Source of the DNA: UBA8437 sp003445035
GTDB taxonomy: Bacteria > Planctomycetota > Planctomycetia > Planctomycetales > Planctomycetaceae
NCBI GenBank assembly: GCA_937901285.1
Contig: CALCHI010000506.1
Span: 1 to 5,558 of the forward strand
Direction of reading: 5' to 3'
Length of the DNA: 5,558 nt
In this document: positions 1 to 5,558 of the stretch, piece after piece
Position numbering within the stretch: position 1 is the first letter of the stretch
Layout: the number at the start of each line of letters is the position of its first letter
The notes under the pieces: generated by a model
Seen by the model: only the letters and a program-made list of their open reading frames with translations
The model's database searches: none
Told to the model about the DNA's origin: nothing
Program-made: the position numbers and the translations under genes

Positions 1-22
1 TCGTGCCTGAAGAGAAAACAGT

Positions 23-56
23 CACGGGCCACGTCCGGCAGCGGGCGTGGCCCGTG
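23..56. terminator. Strong GC-rich hairpin, possible transcription terminator
   Basis: Positions 23-33 and 46-56 are a perfect 11-base inverted repeat. The stem extends inward through a T-G wobble (34/45) and three more pairs (35-37 with 42-44), giving 15 pairs closed by a four-base loop (38-41). On the + strand no T-run follows; the downstream bases are CTGCTACATAC and then a C-rich stretch. On the - strand the stem is followed by ACTGTTTTCTCT, which fits a modest intrinsic terminator. It may therefore end a transcript entering from either side, or be a 3'-end-stabilising hairpin of a gene left of the window. The stem is certain from the sequence; the terminator role is inferred. Confidence 0.5.
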
Positions 57-216
57 CTGCTACATACACCCCCCCGGAAGGGCCCACTACGGCTTTCTTC
101 CAGTTTCCCACCACACCCTCACCCCCCGCGGCGTTAGGATGGAGTTTCGGTCGACGCGACACATTCAAAGAGGTCGCGTGGATCGCAGCTGCTTCGCCGA
201 ACCGGAGAGATTCGAG
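57..216 (+). other. Non-coding leader upstream of gene 1
   Basis: No convincing gene lies in these 160 bases. The stretch is C-rich and G-poor in its first half: seven consecutive C at 69-75, and positions 104-127 contain no G and 16 C out of 24. No clear sigma-70 promoter was found; the best -10-like hexamer (TAGGAT, 135-140) has no matching -35 box at normal spacing. The frame of gene 1 stays open upstream to an ATG at 139, but the 26 extra residues would sit in front of a clear signal peptide, so this part is read as leader. It contains the decamer CATTCAAAGA (162-171), which recurs in the leader of gene 2. Confidence 0.5.
204..209 (+). promoter_or_regulatory. Shine-Dalgarno sequence of gene 1
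   Basis: GGAGAG lies 7 bases before the ATG at 217, a normal spacing for a ribosome binding site. It decides the start: the upstream in-frame ATG at 139 would give a protein whose signal peptide is buried 26 residues in. Confidence 0.7.
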
Positions 217-2682
217 ATGCAACGATTGAACCGACGAGTGCCTGGTGCCCTGCTGTTGGCCTTGGCGATGGCTCTGCCCGTCCAGGCGGCCTCGCCGTCG
301 CTGGGCGGGATCAACCCCCGCGGGGTTCAGCGTGGGGTCGAGAACCAGATGGTCTTCAGTGGCGGACGGTTGCAGGACGCCAAGGAGATCTTCTTCTACA
401 GCCCTGGTTTCAAAGTCACCAAGCTCGAGGCGGCTGCCGGCCAGGTCAAGGCGACCGTCAAGGTGCTGCCCAACTGTCGACTGGGACAGCATGTTGCCCA
501 GGTCCGGACAGCCAGCGGTGTCAGTGAATACAAGACCTTCTGGGTCGGCCCTTTTGCCTCGACCCCCGAGAAGGAACCGAACAGTGATTTTGCGGCGCCC
601 CAACCGGTGCCGCTGAACATCACTGTCACCGGAGTGGTGACCAGCGAGGACGTCGACTACTACGTGGTCGAAGCCAAGAAGGGACAGCGGATCGCCGCCG
701 AGGTCGAGGGGATGCGGTTGGCAACGACACTGTTTGATCCCTATGTCGCCATTCTTGACGCCAAGCGATTCGAGTTGGCCAGCGCCGATGACTCGCCACT
801 GGTCTTCCAGGACGCGGTGGTCTCGGCCGTGGCTCCCGCCGACGGACGTTACATCATCGAGGTTCGTGAAGCCGCCTACGGTGGCAGTGGCAGTTGTCGG
901 TATCGCCTCCACGTTGGCATCTTCCCGCGTCCGACTGCCGTTTATCCGGCCGGCGGACAGATGGGACAGGAGGTCGAAGTGACCTTCCTGGGCGACGCTG
1001 CCGGGCCGTTCAAGCAGAAGTTCAAGCTGCCGGCCGAGGAACGCGAACTGTTCGAAGTCGAGCCGAAATCCGATGGCCAGGTCGCTCCCTCGGGGAACCG
1101 CTTCCGCCTGTTCCCGCATGGCAATAACCTGGAGGTCGAGCCCAACAACGAGATCGCCAAGGCCACGCCGTCCCAGTTGCCCAAGGCGTTCAACGGCATC
1201 ATCGAGAAGCAGGGCGACATCGACTACTTCAAGTTCGCCGCCAAAAAGGGGCAGGTGTTCGACATCGAGTGTTACGCGCGGCGGCTCCGCAGCGGGCTCG
1301 ATCCGGTCATGAACCTCTACAAGGCCGATGGCGGCGGGATTGCCGGCAACGACGATTCTCGTGGCCCTGACAGCTTCTTCCGGGTCACGATTCCCGCCGA
1401 TGGCGATTACCTGCTGCGGGTCACCGATCACCTGGGCCGTGGGGCCAAGGACTTTGTCTACCGCGTCGAGATGACGCAGCCGAAGACCCGATTGACGACC
1501 AGTATTCCGAGGTTCTCTCGCTACGGACAGTACCGGCAATGGATCGTCGTGGCCCGGGGCAACCGGTTTGCGACGATGGTCAACTTCGGTCGCAGCAATT
1601 TCGGTGGCGACCTGGTGCTGGAACCCAAGGACTTCCCCAAGGGGATCACGATTCATGCCGAGTCGCTCAAGAACGGTCGCGGCACGCTTCCGGTGGTCTT
1701 CGAAGCGGCTGCCGACGCACCGATTGCCGGGACTCTCAGCCAGCTTGGTGCACGGCACGCCGACGCCAAGCAGAAGATTTCCGGCGGTTACCGCAACAAC
1801 GGCATCTTCGTGATGGGCGGCCCTGGCCAGTCGGTCTACTGGAGTGTTGACGTCAACCGCGTGCCGGTGTGCGTGGTCGACGAAGTGCCGTTCAAGCTCT
1901 CGATCGTCCAGCCCAAGGTGCCGATCGTCCGCAACGGATCTATGCAACTGAAGATCGTGGCCGAGAAGAAGAAGGGCTGGGACGAAGGGATTTCGATCCA
2001 GTTCCCGTTCCGTCCGCCGGGCATCGGGGCCGCCAGCAGCGTGTCCATCCCCAAGGGCAAGAACGAGGTGCTCTATCCGCTTTCGGCCAACGGTGGTGCC
2101 GGAATCGGTGCGTGGAAGGTCTACGCCCTGGGCAGCGCGAACGCCGGAGGGACCGCGTGGGTTTCCAGCCAGTTGGCCACTCTCGAGGTCGCATCCCAGT
2201 TTGTCACCCTGTCACTGCAACGGGCGGCGACCGAGCAGGGGCAGGCGACCGAGGTGGTGGGCAAGGTCAATCTCGCGACCGCATTTCCCGGCCAGGCCAA
2301 GGTCGAGTTGCTGGGGCTGCCGAACGAGGCGACGACCGTGGTCAAGATGATCACCAAGGACACCAAGGAAGTGATTTTCCCGGTCAAGACGACCAAGAAC
2401 ACTCGGCCCGGCACCCACAAGAGTCTCTTCTGCCGTGTCACGATCATGCGTGGCGGCGAGGCGATTCTGCACTCCAACGTCGGCGGCACCCAGTTGCAGG
2501 TCGACAAGCCGCTGCCTCCGAAGAAGAACGAGCCTCCCAAGCCGAAGCCGAAGGTGGTGGCCAAGAAAAAGGCCCCACCCAAGCCGATGCCCAAAAAGGT
2601 GGTCCGCCTGACCCGGTTGCAGAAGCTGAGGCTGAAAGCCAAGAAGAAGCGTGAGGCGGCGGCAGCCGGGGGTTCGAAGTAG
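217..2682 (+). CDS. Secreted PPC-domain protein with IPT/TIG-like N-terminus and basic Lys/Pro-rich tail
   Basis: An 821-residue exported protein with no visible enzyme active site. Residues 1-24 form a signal peptide (basic start with RR at 6-7, Leu/Ala-rich core, likely cleavage after VQA at 22-24). Residues 28-112 resemble the IPT/TIG-like beta domain that opens many planctomycetal proteins of this kind (NPRGVQRG at 33-40, SGVSEYKTFWVG near 100-111). Two bacterial pre-peptidase C-terminal (PPC) domains follow, at about 119-232 and 307-418. Each starts with EPN and carries the DxDYY/F signature (DVDYY 145-149, DIDYF 334-338) and the PADGxY strand motif (207-212, 393-398). PPC domains are beta-sandwiches that often mediate binding or secretion. 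Residues 430-760 look beta-rich but are not assigned to a family. Residues 764-821 are a basic, proline-rich tail. The start at 217 is chosen on the Shine-Dalgarno sequence and signal peptide. The next gene begins 85 bases downstream on the same strand, so co-transcription is likely. The molecular role is unknown; a surface scaffold or binding partner of gene 2's product is an inference. Confidence 0.88.
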   Translation: MQRLNRRVPGALLLALAMALPVQAASPSLGGINPRGVQRGVENQMVFSGGRLQDAKEIFFYSPGFKVTKLEAAAGQVKATVKVLPNCRLGQHVAQVRTASGVSEYKTFWVGPFASTPEKEPNSDFAAPQPVPLNITVTGVVTSEDVDYYVVEAKKGQRIAAEVEGMRLATTLFDPYVAILDAKRFELASADDSPLVFQDAVVSAVAPADGRYIIEVREAAYGGSGSCRYRLHVGIFPRPTAVYPAGGQMGQEVEVTFLGDAAGPFKQKFKLPAEERELFEVEPKSDGQVAPSGNRFRLFPHGNNLEVEPNNEIAKATPSQLPKAFNGIIEKQGDIDYFKFAAKKGQVFDIECYARRLRSGLDPVMNLYKADGGGIAGNDDSRGPDSFFRVTIPADGDYLLRVTDHLGRGAKDFVYRVEMTQPKTRLTTSIPRFSRYGQYRQWIVVARGNRFATMVNFGRSNFGGDLVLEPKDFPKGITIHAESLKNGRGTLPVVFEAAADAPIAGTLSQLGARHADAKQKISGGYRNNGIFVMGGPGQSVYWSVDVNRVPVCVVDEVPFKLSIVQPKVPIVRNGSMQLKIVAEKKKGWDEGISIQFPFRPPGIGAASSVSIPKGKNEVLYPLSANGGAGIGAWKVYALGSANAGGTAWVSSQLATLEVASQFVTLSLQRAATEQGQATEVVGKVNLATAFPGQAKVELLGLPNEATTVVKMITKDTKEVIFPVKTTKNTRPGTHKSLFCRVTIMRGGEAILHSNVGGTQLQVDKPLPPKKNEPPKPKPKVVAKKKAPPKPMPKKVVRLTRLQKLRLKAKKKREAAAAGGSK
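2506..2679 (+). other. Low-complexity basic tail of gene 1 (Lys/Pro-rich)
   Basis: This encodes residues 764-821. By count, 22 of 58 residues are Lys or Arg, 11 are Pro and only 2 are acidic. The first half is a PKPKP-type extended segment. The second half (about 797-815) is free of proline and Leu/Lys-rich, and could form a basic helix before a short Ala/Gly end. No sorting signal (LPxTG, PEP-CTERM or a type IX-like domain) is visible. It may contact anionic envelope polymers or a partner protein, but this is inference. Confidence 0.6.
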
Positions 2683-2767
2683 AACCCGCTTTCGGCGGCA
2701 ACCCATTCAAAGAAAACGATACGACGGAAACACGAGTCTCGCGACTCCCGGTAAGGAACCTCAGATC
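2683..2767 (+). other. Intergenic spacer between gene 1 and gene 2
   Basis: An 85-base spacer with no intrinsic terminator (no stem followed by a T-run), which favours read-through from gene 1 to gene 2. It contains the decamer CATTCAAAGA (2704-2713), also present in the gene 1 leader. It also has a small perfect stem GAGTC/GACTC (2734-2738 with 2743-2747, four-base loop) just upstream of the ribosome binding site. A gene 2-specific promoter is not evident. Confidence 0.6.
2753..2758 (+). promoter_or_regulatory. Shine-Dalgarno sequence of gene 2
   Basis: AAGGAA ends 9 bases before the ATG at 2768. It supports this start over an in-frame GTG at 2651, which would overlap gene 1 and place 39 arginine-rich residues in front of a clean signal peptide. 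Confidence 0.7.
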
Positions 2768-5536
2768 ATGCGTTTCCCGCATCTGTTGATCACCAGCGCG
2801 CTGTTGCTGGGTCTGGCCACGACGGCCTCCGCTGCCGACGCGCCGCTGACCTCCGTCAGCGTCTACCCCACTTCGGTGAAACTGACCACCAAGCGGGATC
2901 GGCAGTCGCTGATCGTCCAGGCCCACTTCGCTAACGGTTTGACCCGTGACGTGACTGGCGAGGCTAAGTTCTTGCTGGCCGACGCCAAGGCAGCCAAACT
3001 GGCCGGACACGTGTTGACGCCCAAGGCAGACGGGAAAAGTGAACTGACGGTGACCTTCGGGGGCAAGACGGTCAAGGTGCCCGTCGAGGTCGAGAAGGCT
3101 GGTGACGATCGGCCGGTCAGCTTCCGGCTGGACGTGATGCCGATCTTCATGAAGGCCAACTGCAATACCGGCAGCTGCCATGGATCGGCTCGTGGCAAGG
3201 ACGGCTTCCGGTTGTCGCTGTTCGGGTTCGACCCCGCCGGTGACCATTATCGCCTGACCCGCGAACTGCCCGGACGCCGGATCAACCTGGCGGTGCCGTC
3301 CTCGAGCCTGATGATGGAGAAGGCGGTCGGTGTCGTGCCGCACACCGGCGGCAAGCAGTTCGACAAAGATAGCGAGATGTATGGCACGCTGGACCGCTGG
3401 TTGAAGGTCGGAGCTCCCAACGATCCCGGCGCTGTGCCGGCGGTGACCAAGGTGGAGTTGTTCCCCAACGAAGCGGTACTCGACGGCGAAGGATCCACGC
3501 AGCAGCTCAATGTGCTGGCTCACTACGCCGACGGAACCACCCGCGATGTGACCTCGCTGGCCTTCTTCATGACCAGCAATGCCACGTCGGCCGAGATTGA
3601 ACAGACCGGAACCGTCACTGCGCACGCCCGCGGCGAGGCCTTCGTGATGGCACGCTACGAAACTCACACCGTCGGGAGCCAGTTCATCGTCCTGCCCAAG
3701 GGGCTGACGTTCGAAGACCCCAAGACTCCCGAGGTGAACTTCGTCGACACATTTATTCACCAGAAGCTCAGGAAGCTGAGGATCGTTCCCTCGGAGATTT
3801 GCGCCGACGAGATTTTCCTCCGCCGAGCCTACCTGGATGTCACCGGTGTGTTGCCGACGCCCGACGAGTACTGGCGGTTCATAAGGAAGACGCCGGCCGC
3901 CGAGACCTTTTTGGCGGCGAAGACCAAGGCCCGCGCCGATGCGTTGAAGGCCGAGGCCGAAAAGAAGGTGGCGGCCGAGACGGCTGCCAAGGCTTTGGCG
4001 CCGGCCGAGACGGCCCTGGCGGCGGCTCAGAAACTGGCAGCGTCCGCCAAGGATGAGGCGGGGAAGAAGGCGACAGCTGCGGCGGTGAAAAAGGCGACGG
4101 ATGCCAAGGCGGCGGTCGATAAGGCGGCTGCCGATGCGACCAAAGCGGCCGAAGGGGCTCTGTCGGCCCGCCAGGCCGCCGATGCGGAACTCGCCCTGGC
4201 CAAGTCCGGTGTCGAGTATTCGAAACTCAGCGGACAGGTGAAACGGGAACGGCTCGTCGATGAACTGCTCAACCGCAAGGAATTCGTCGAGATGTGGGTG
4301 ATGAAGTGGGCTGAACTGCTCACGATTCGCACCACCCAGCAGGTCAGTTACAAGCCCATGCTGCGGTACTACAACTGGCTCAATGAACGCATCGCCAACA
4401 ACGTCCCGATTGACGTGATGTGCCAGGAATTGCTGGGAGCCAACGGTGGGACGTTTGCCAACGCGGCGACCAACTATTACCAGAACGAAACCAACACGCT
4501 GAAGGTCTCCGAAAACGTCGCCCAGGTCTTCATGGGGATACGGCTGCAGTGTACGCAGTGCCACAATCATCCCTTCGATCGCTGGACCATGGATGACTAC
4601 TACAGTTTCGCGGCGTTCTTCGCCCAGATCGGGCGGAAGCGGGGCGAGGATCCTCGCGAGATCATCATCTTCAACAGCGGCAGCGGCGAGGTCAAACACC
4701 TGGTCGGTGGCCGCGTGATGAAGCCCAAGTACCTCGGCGGCGAGGTTCCTGATACCGCCGGCAAGGACCGTCGGGTGATGGCTGCCAAGTGGCTCGCCTC
4801 CGATCAGAATCCCTACTTCGCACGCAACCTGGCCAACATCGTCTGGGCCCACTTCATGGGCAAGGGGATCATCAACGAGGTCGACGACGTTCGTGTCAGC
4901 AATCCGCCGGTCAACGAGGCCCTGCTCGCGGAACTGGCCAAGAAGTTCAGTTCCTACAAGTACGACTTCAAGAAGCTGGTTCGCGATATCTGCATCTCCC
5001 GTACCTACCAGTTGGCGACGCAGACGAACAAGACCAACGAGAAGGATGGTACGAATTTCTCGCATGGTGCTCTGAGGCGTATGCGGGCTGAAGTGCTCTT
5101 CGATTCGATCAGCCAGGTCACCGACACAAAGAACAAGTTCGGCGGCCTGCCGCTGGGGGCCCGCGCGGTCCAGATCGCCAACGGCAACACCAGCAACTAC
5201 TTCCTGACCACTTTCGGCCGGGCCAAGCGAGAGAGCGTGTGTGCGTGCGAGGTCAAGATGGAGCCGAACCTCTCCCAGGCTCTGCACCTGCTCAACGGCG
5301 ACACGGTCAACAGCAAGATCAAGGCCGGCAACGTGCTCGGCAAGCTCGCCGATCAGGGACTCTCGAACGACCAGATCATCAACGAGCTCTACGTCCGATG
5401 TCTTTCGCGACTGCCAACCGCCAAGGAGCAGCAGACGATCAAGACGATTCTTGATGCCGAGAAGGACAAGAAAAGCGTCCTGGAGGACGTGTTCTGGTCG
5501 CTGTTGAACTCGCGAGAGTTCCTTTTCAACCACTAG
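2768..5536 (+). CDS. DUF1549/DUF1553 (PSCyt2-PSD1) exported protein with Big2-like domains and putative c-haem motifs
   Basis: A 922-residue exported protein of the planctomycetal cytochrome-like family; its function is not established. Residues 1-22 are a signal peptide (cleavage after ASA, 20-22). Two Big2-like beta domains (about 26-108 and 226-309) share the motif TRDVT (59-63, 258-262). Between them lies a segment with CNTGSCHG (132-139), a CX4CH haem-like motif. DUF1549 starts near 323, with FLRRAYLDVTGVLPTPDE at 350-367. It is split by an Ala/Lys-rich insertion (about 377-488) and resumes at KRERLVDELLNRKEF (492-506). CTQCHNHPF (595-603) holds a canonical CxxCH. DUF1553 covers about 665-918: NPYFARNLANIVWAHFMGKG (681-700), SRTYQL (744-749), RRMRAEVLFD (770-779), FGRAKRESVCACE (816-828), QALHLLNG (837-844), and LNSREFLFNH at the extreme C-terminus, the usual family ending. 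The protein is complete. C-type haem attachment in the periplasm is inferred from the motifs. The gene sits 85 bases after gene 1, probably in one operon. The family assignment is secure; an electron-transfer or redox role is not proven. Confidence 0.93.
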   Translation: MRFPHLLITSALLLGLATTASAADAPLTSVSVYPTSVKLTTKRDRQSLIVQAHFANGLTRDVTGEAKFLLADAKAAKLAGHVLTPKADGKSELTVTFGGKTVKVPVEVEKAGDDRPVSFRLDVMPIFMKANCNTGSCHGSARGKDGFRLSLFGFDPAGDHYRLTRELPGRRINLAVPSSSLMMEKAVGVVPHTGGKQFDKDSEMYGTLDRWLKVGAPNDPGAVPAVTKVELFPNEAVLDGEGSTQQLNVLAHYADGTTRDVTSLAFFMTSNATSAEIEQTGTVTAHARGEAFVMARYETHTVGSQFIVLPKGLTFEDPKTPEVNFVDTFIHQKLRKLRIVPSEICADEIFLRRAYLDVTGVLPTPDEYWRFIRKTPAAETFLAAKTKARADALKAEAEKKVAAETAAKALAPAETALAAAQKLAASAKDEAGKKATAAAVKKATDAKAAVDKAAADATKAAEGALSARQAADAELALAKSGVEYSKLSGQVKRERLVDELLNRKEFVEMWVMKWAELLTIRTTQQVSYKPMLRYYNWLNERIANNVPIDVMCQELLGANGGTFANAATNYYQNETNTLKVSENVAQVFMGIRLQCTQCHNHPFDRWTMDDYYSFAAFFAQIGRKRGEDPREIIIFNSGSGEVKHLVGGRVMKPKYLGGEVPDTAGKDRRVMAAKWLASDQNPYFARNLANIVWAHFMGKGIINEVDDVRVSNPPVNEALLAELAKKFSSYKYDFKKLVRDICISRTYQLATQTNKTNEKDGTNFSHGALRRMRAEVLFDSISQVTDTKNKFGGLPLGARAVQIANGNTSNYFLTTFGRAKRESVCACEVKMEPNLSQALHLLNGDTVNSKIKAGNVLGKLADQGLSNDQIINELYVRCLSRLPTAKEQQTIKTILDAEKDKKSVLEDVFWSLLNSREFLFNH
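3161..3181 (+). other. CX4CH motif (putative haem c site 1) in gene 2
   Basis: Encodes Cys132, Cys137 and His138 in the pattern CNTGSCH, between the two Big2-like domains. CX4CH is a known variant c-type haem attachment motif (for example in tetrahaem cytochromes c3), and this CN.G.CHG form recurs in DUF1549 proteins of this architecture. Haem binding here is inferred, not shown. Confidence 0.55.
3896..4231 (+). other. Ala/Lys-rich helical insertion inside the DUF1549 domain
   Basis: Encodes residues 377-488 of gene 2. In residues 377-480, 45 of 104 are Ala and 16 are Lys; there is no Cys, and Phe381 is the only aromatic. Glu/Asp alternate with Lys and there is one proline (412), so a long charged helix or coiled coil, broken near 412, is the natural reading. 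In ordinary DUF1549 proteins the segment after LPTPDE runs within a few residues into the (K/R)-x-x-LVDxLL helix, so about 110 residues are extra. The reading frame is intact and both flanks match the family, so this is a true in-frame insertion. Confidence 0.75.
4550..4576 (+). other. CxxCHNHPF motif (putative haem c site 2) in gene 2
   Basis: Encodes Cys595, Cys598 and His599 in CTQCH, followed by NHPF. This is the hallmark of DUF1549 and matches the canonical CxxCH c-type haem attachment pattern. In an exported protein this makes covalent haem plausible. Haem has to be shown directly, because the same residues could also bind another metal. Confidence 0.65.
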
Positions 5537-5558
5537 ATTCGCTCCAGACGGTTTGACC

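Noticed and set aside
2..10. CGT GCC TGA as the tail of an upstream gene
   Set aside because: Only three codons are visible, which cannot be told from chance.
135..140. TAGGAT as a -10 promoter box for gene 1
   Set aside because: It matches the consensus at only four of six positions and has no acceptable -35 box 16-18 bases upstream.
139..216. Upstream in-frame ATG extending gene 1 by 26 residues
   Set aside because: It would place charged residues before a clean signal peptide, and the ATG at 217 has a well-placed GGAGAG.
22..1947. A 641-codon open frame on the - strand opposite gene 1
   Set aside because: It is also in codon register with gene 1 and explained by absence of TTA, CTA and TCA codons. 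The sense product has a signal peptide and two PPC domains; the antisense product has nothing recognisable.
2664..2690. Stem GGGTTC/GAACCC around the stop codon of gene 1 as a terminator
   Set aside because: Only six pairs plus a bulged extension, with no T-run after it; it overlaps coding sequence and gene 2 follows closely on the same strand.
2651..2767. GTG start extending gene 2 into the end of gene 1
   Set aside because: The 39 extra residues are arginine-rich with no signal peptide, and the ATG at 2768 has both a Shine-Dalgarno sequence and a signal peptide directly after it.
3896..4231. Repetitive GCC/AAG/GCG codons as a DNA tandem repeat or CRISPR-like array
   Set aside because: No fixed repeat unit or spacing; the repetition follows from the Ala/Lys-rich protein sequence.
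2444..5533. A 1029-codon open frame on the - strand, longer than the sense gene
   Set aside because: Over gene 2 it runs in exact codon register opposite the sense codons, so it is open simply because gene 2 lacks TTA, CTA and TCA codons, as expected at high GC. Its translation shows no recognisable domain, while the + strand has many family motifs.

Overview
The window is high-GC, densely coding bacterial DNA that looks planctomycetal. It holds two complete, exported proteins read left to right on the + strand. The assignment to Planctomycetota rests on gene content: the second protein carries the DUF1549 (PSCyt2-type) plus DUF1553 (PSD1-type) pair, with a CX4CH motif near the N-terminus and a CxxCHNHPF motif in the middle. 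That architecture is expanded in Planctomycetota and in some Verrucomicrobia-related lineages. The first protein is a PPC-domain protein of the sort often found beside such genes. Genus or species cannot be told from this window.

Layout. Positions 1-216 are non-coding as far as can be seen. They hold a very strong 15-pair hairpin (23-56), a G-free C-rich tract (104-127) and the leader of gene 1. Gene 1 (217-2682, 821 aa) is a Sec-type secreted protein with an IPT/TIG-like N-terminal domain, two PPC domains, a beta-rich C-terminal half and a lysine/proline-rich basic tail. An 85-base spacer (2683-2767) holds a small hairpin and the Shine-Dalgarno sequence of gene 2. Gene 2 (2768-5536, 922 aa) is a secreted, putatively c-type-haem-binding protein ordered Big2-like, CX4CH region, Big2-like, DUF1549, DUF1553. 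Its DUF1549 domain is interrupted by about 110 residues of Ala/Lys-rich predicted helix. The last 22 bases hold nothing recognisable.

How they may work together (inference). Same strand, a short spacer with no terminator and matching export signals suggest an operon for a periplasmic or cell-surface complex. Gene 2 would be the putative cytochrome-like component and gene 1 an adhesion or scaffold-like partner. A DUF1501 gene commonly follows such pairs in planctomycetes and could lie just beyond the right edge. The biochemical role of these families is not established. The most distinctive point is the helical insertion inside DUF1549, followed by the basic tail on the partner protein.
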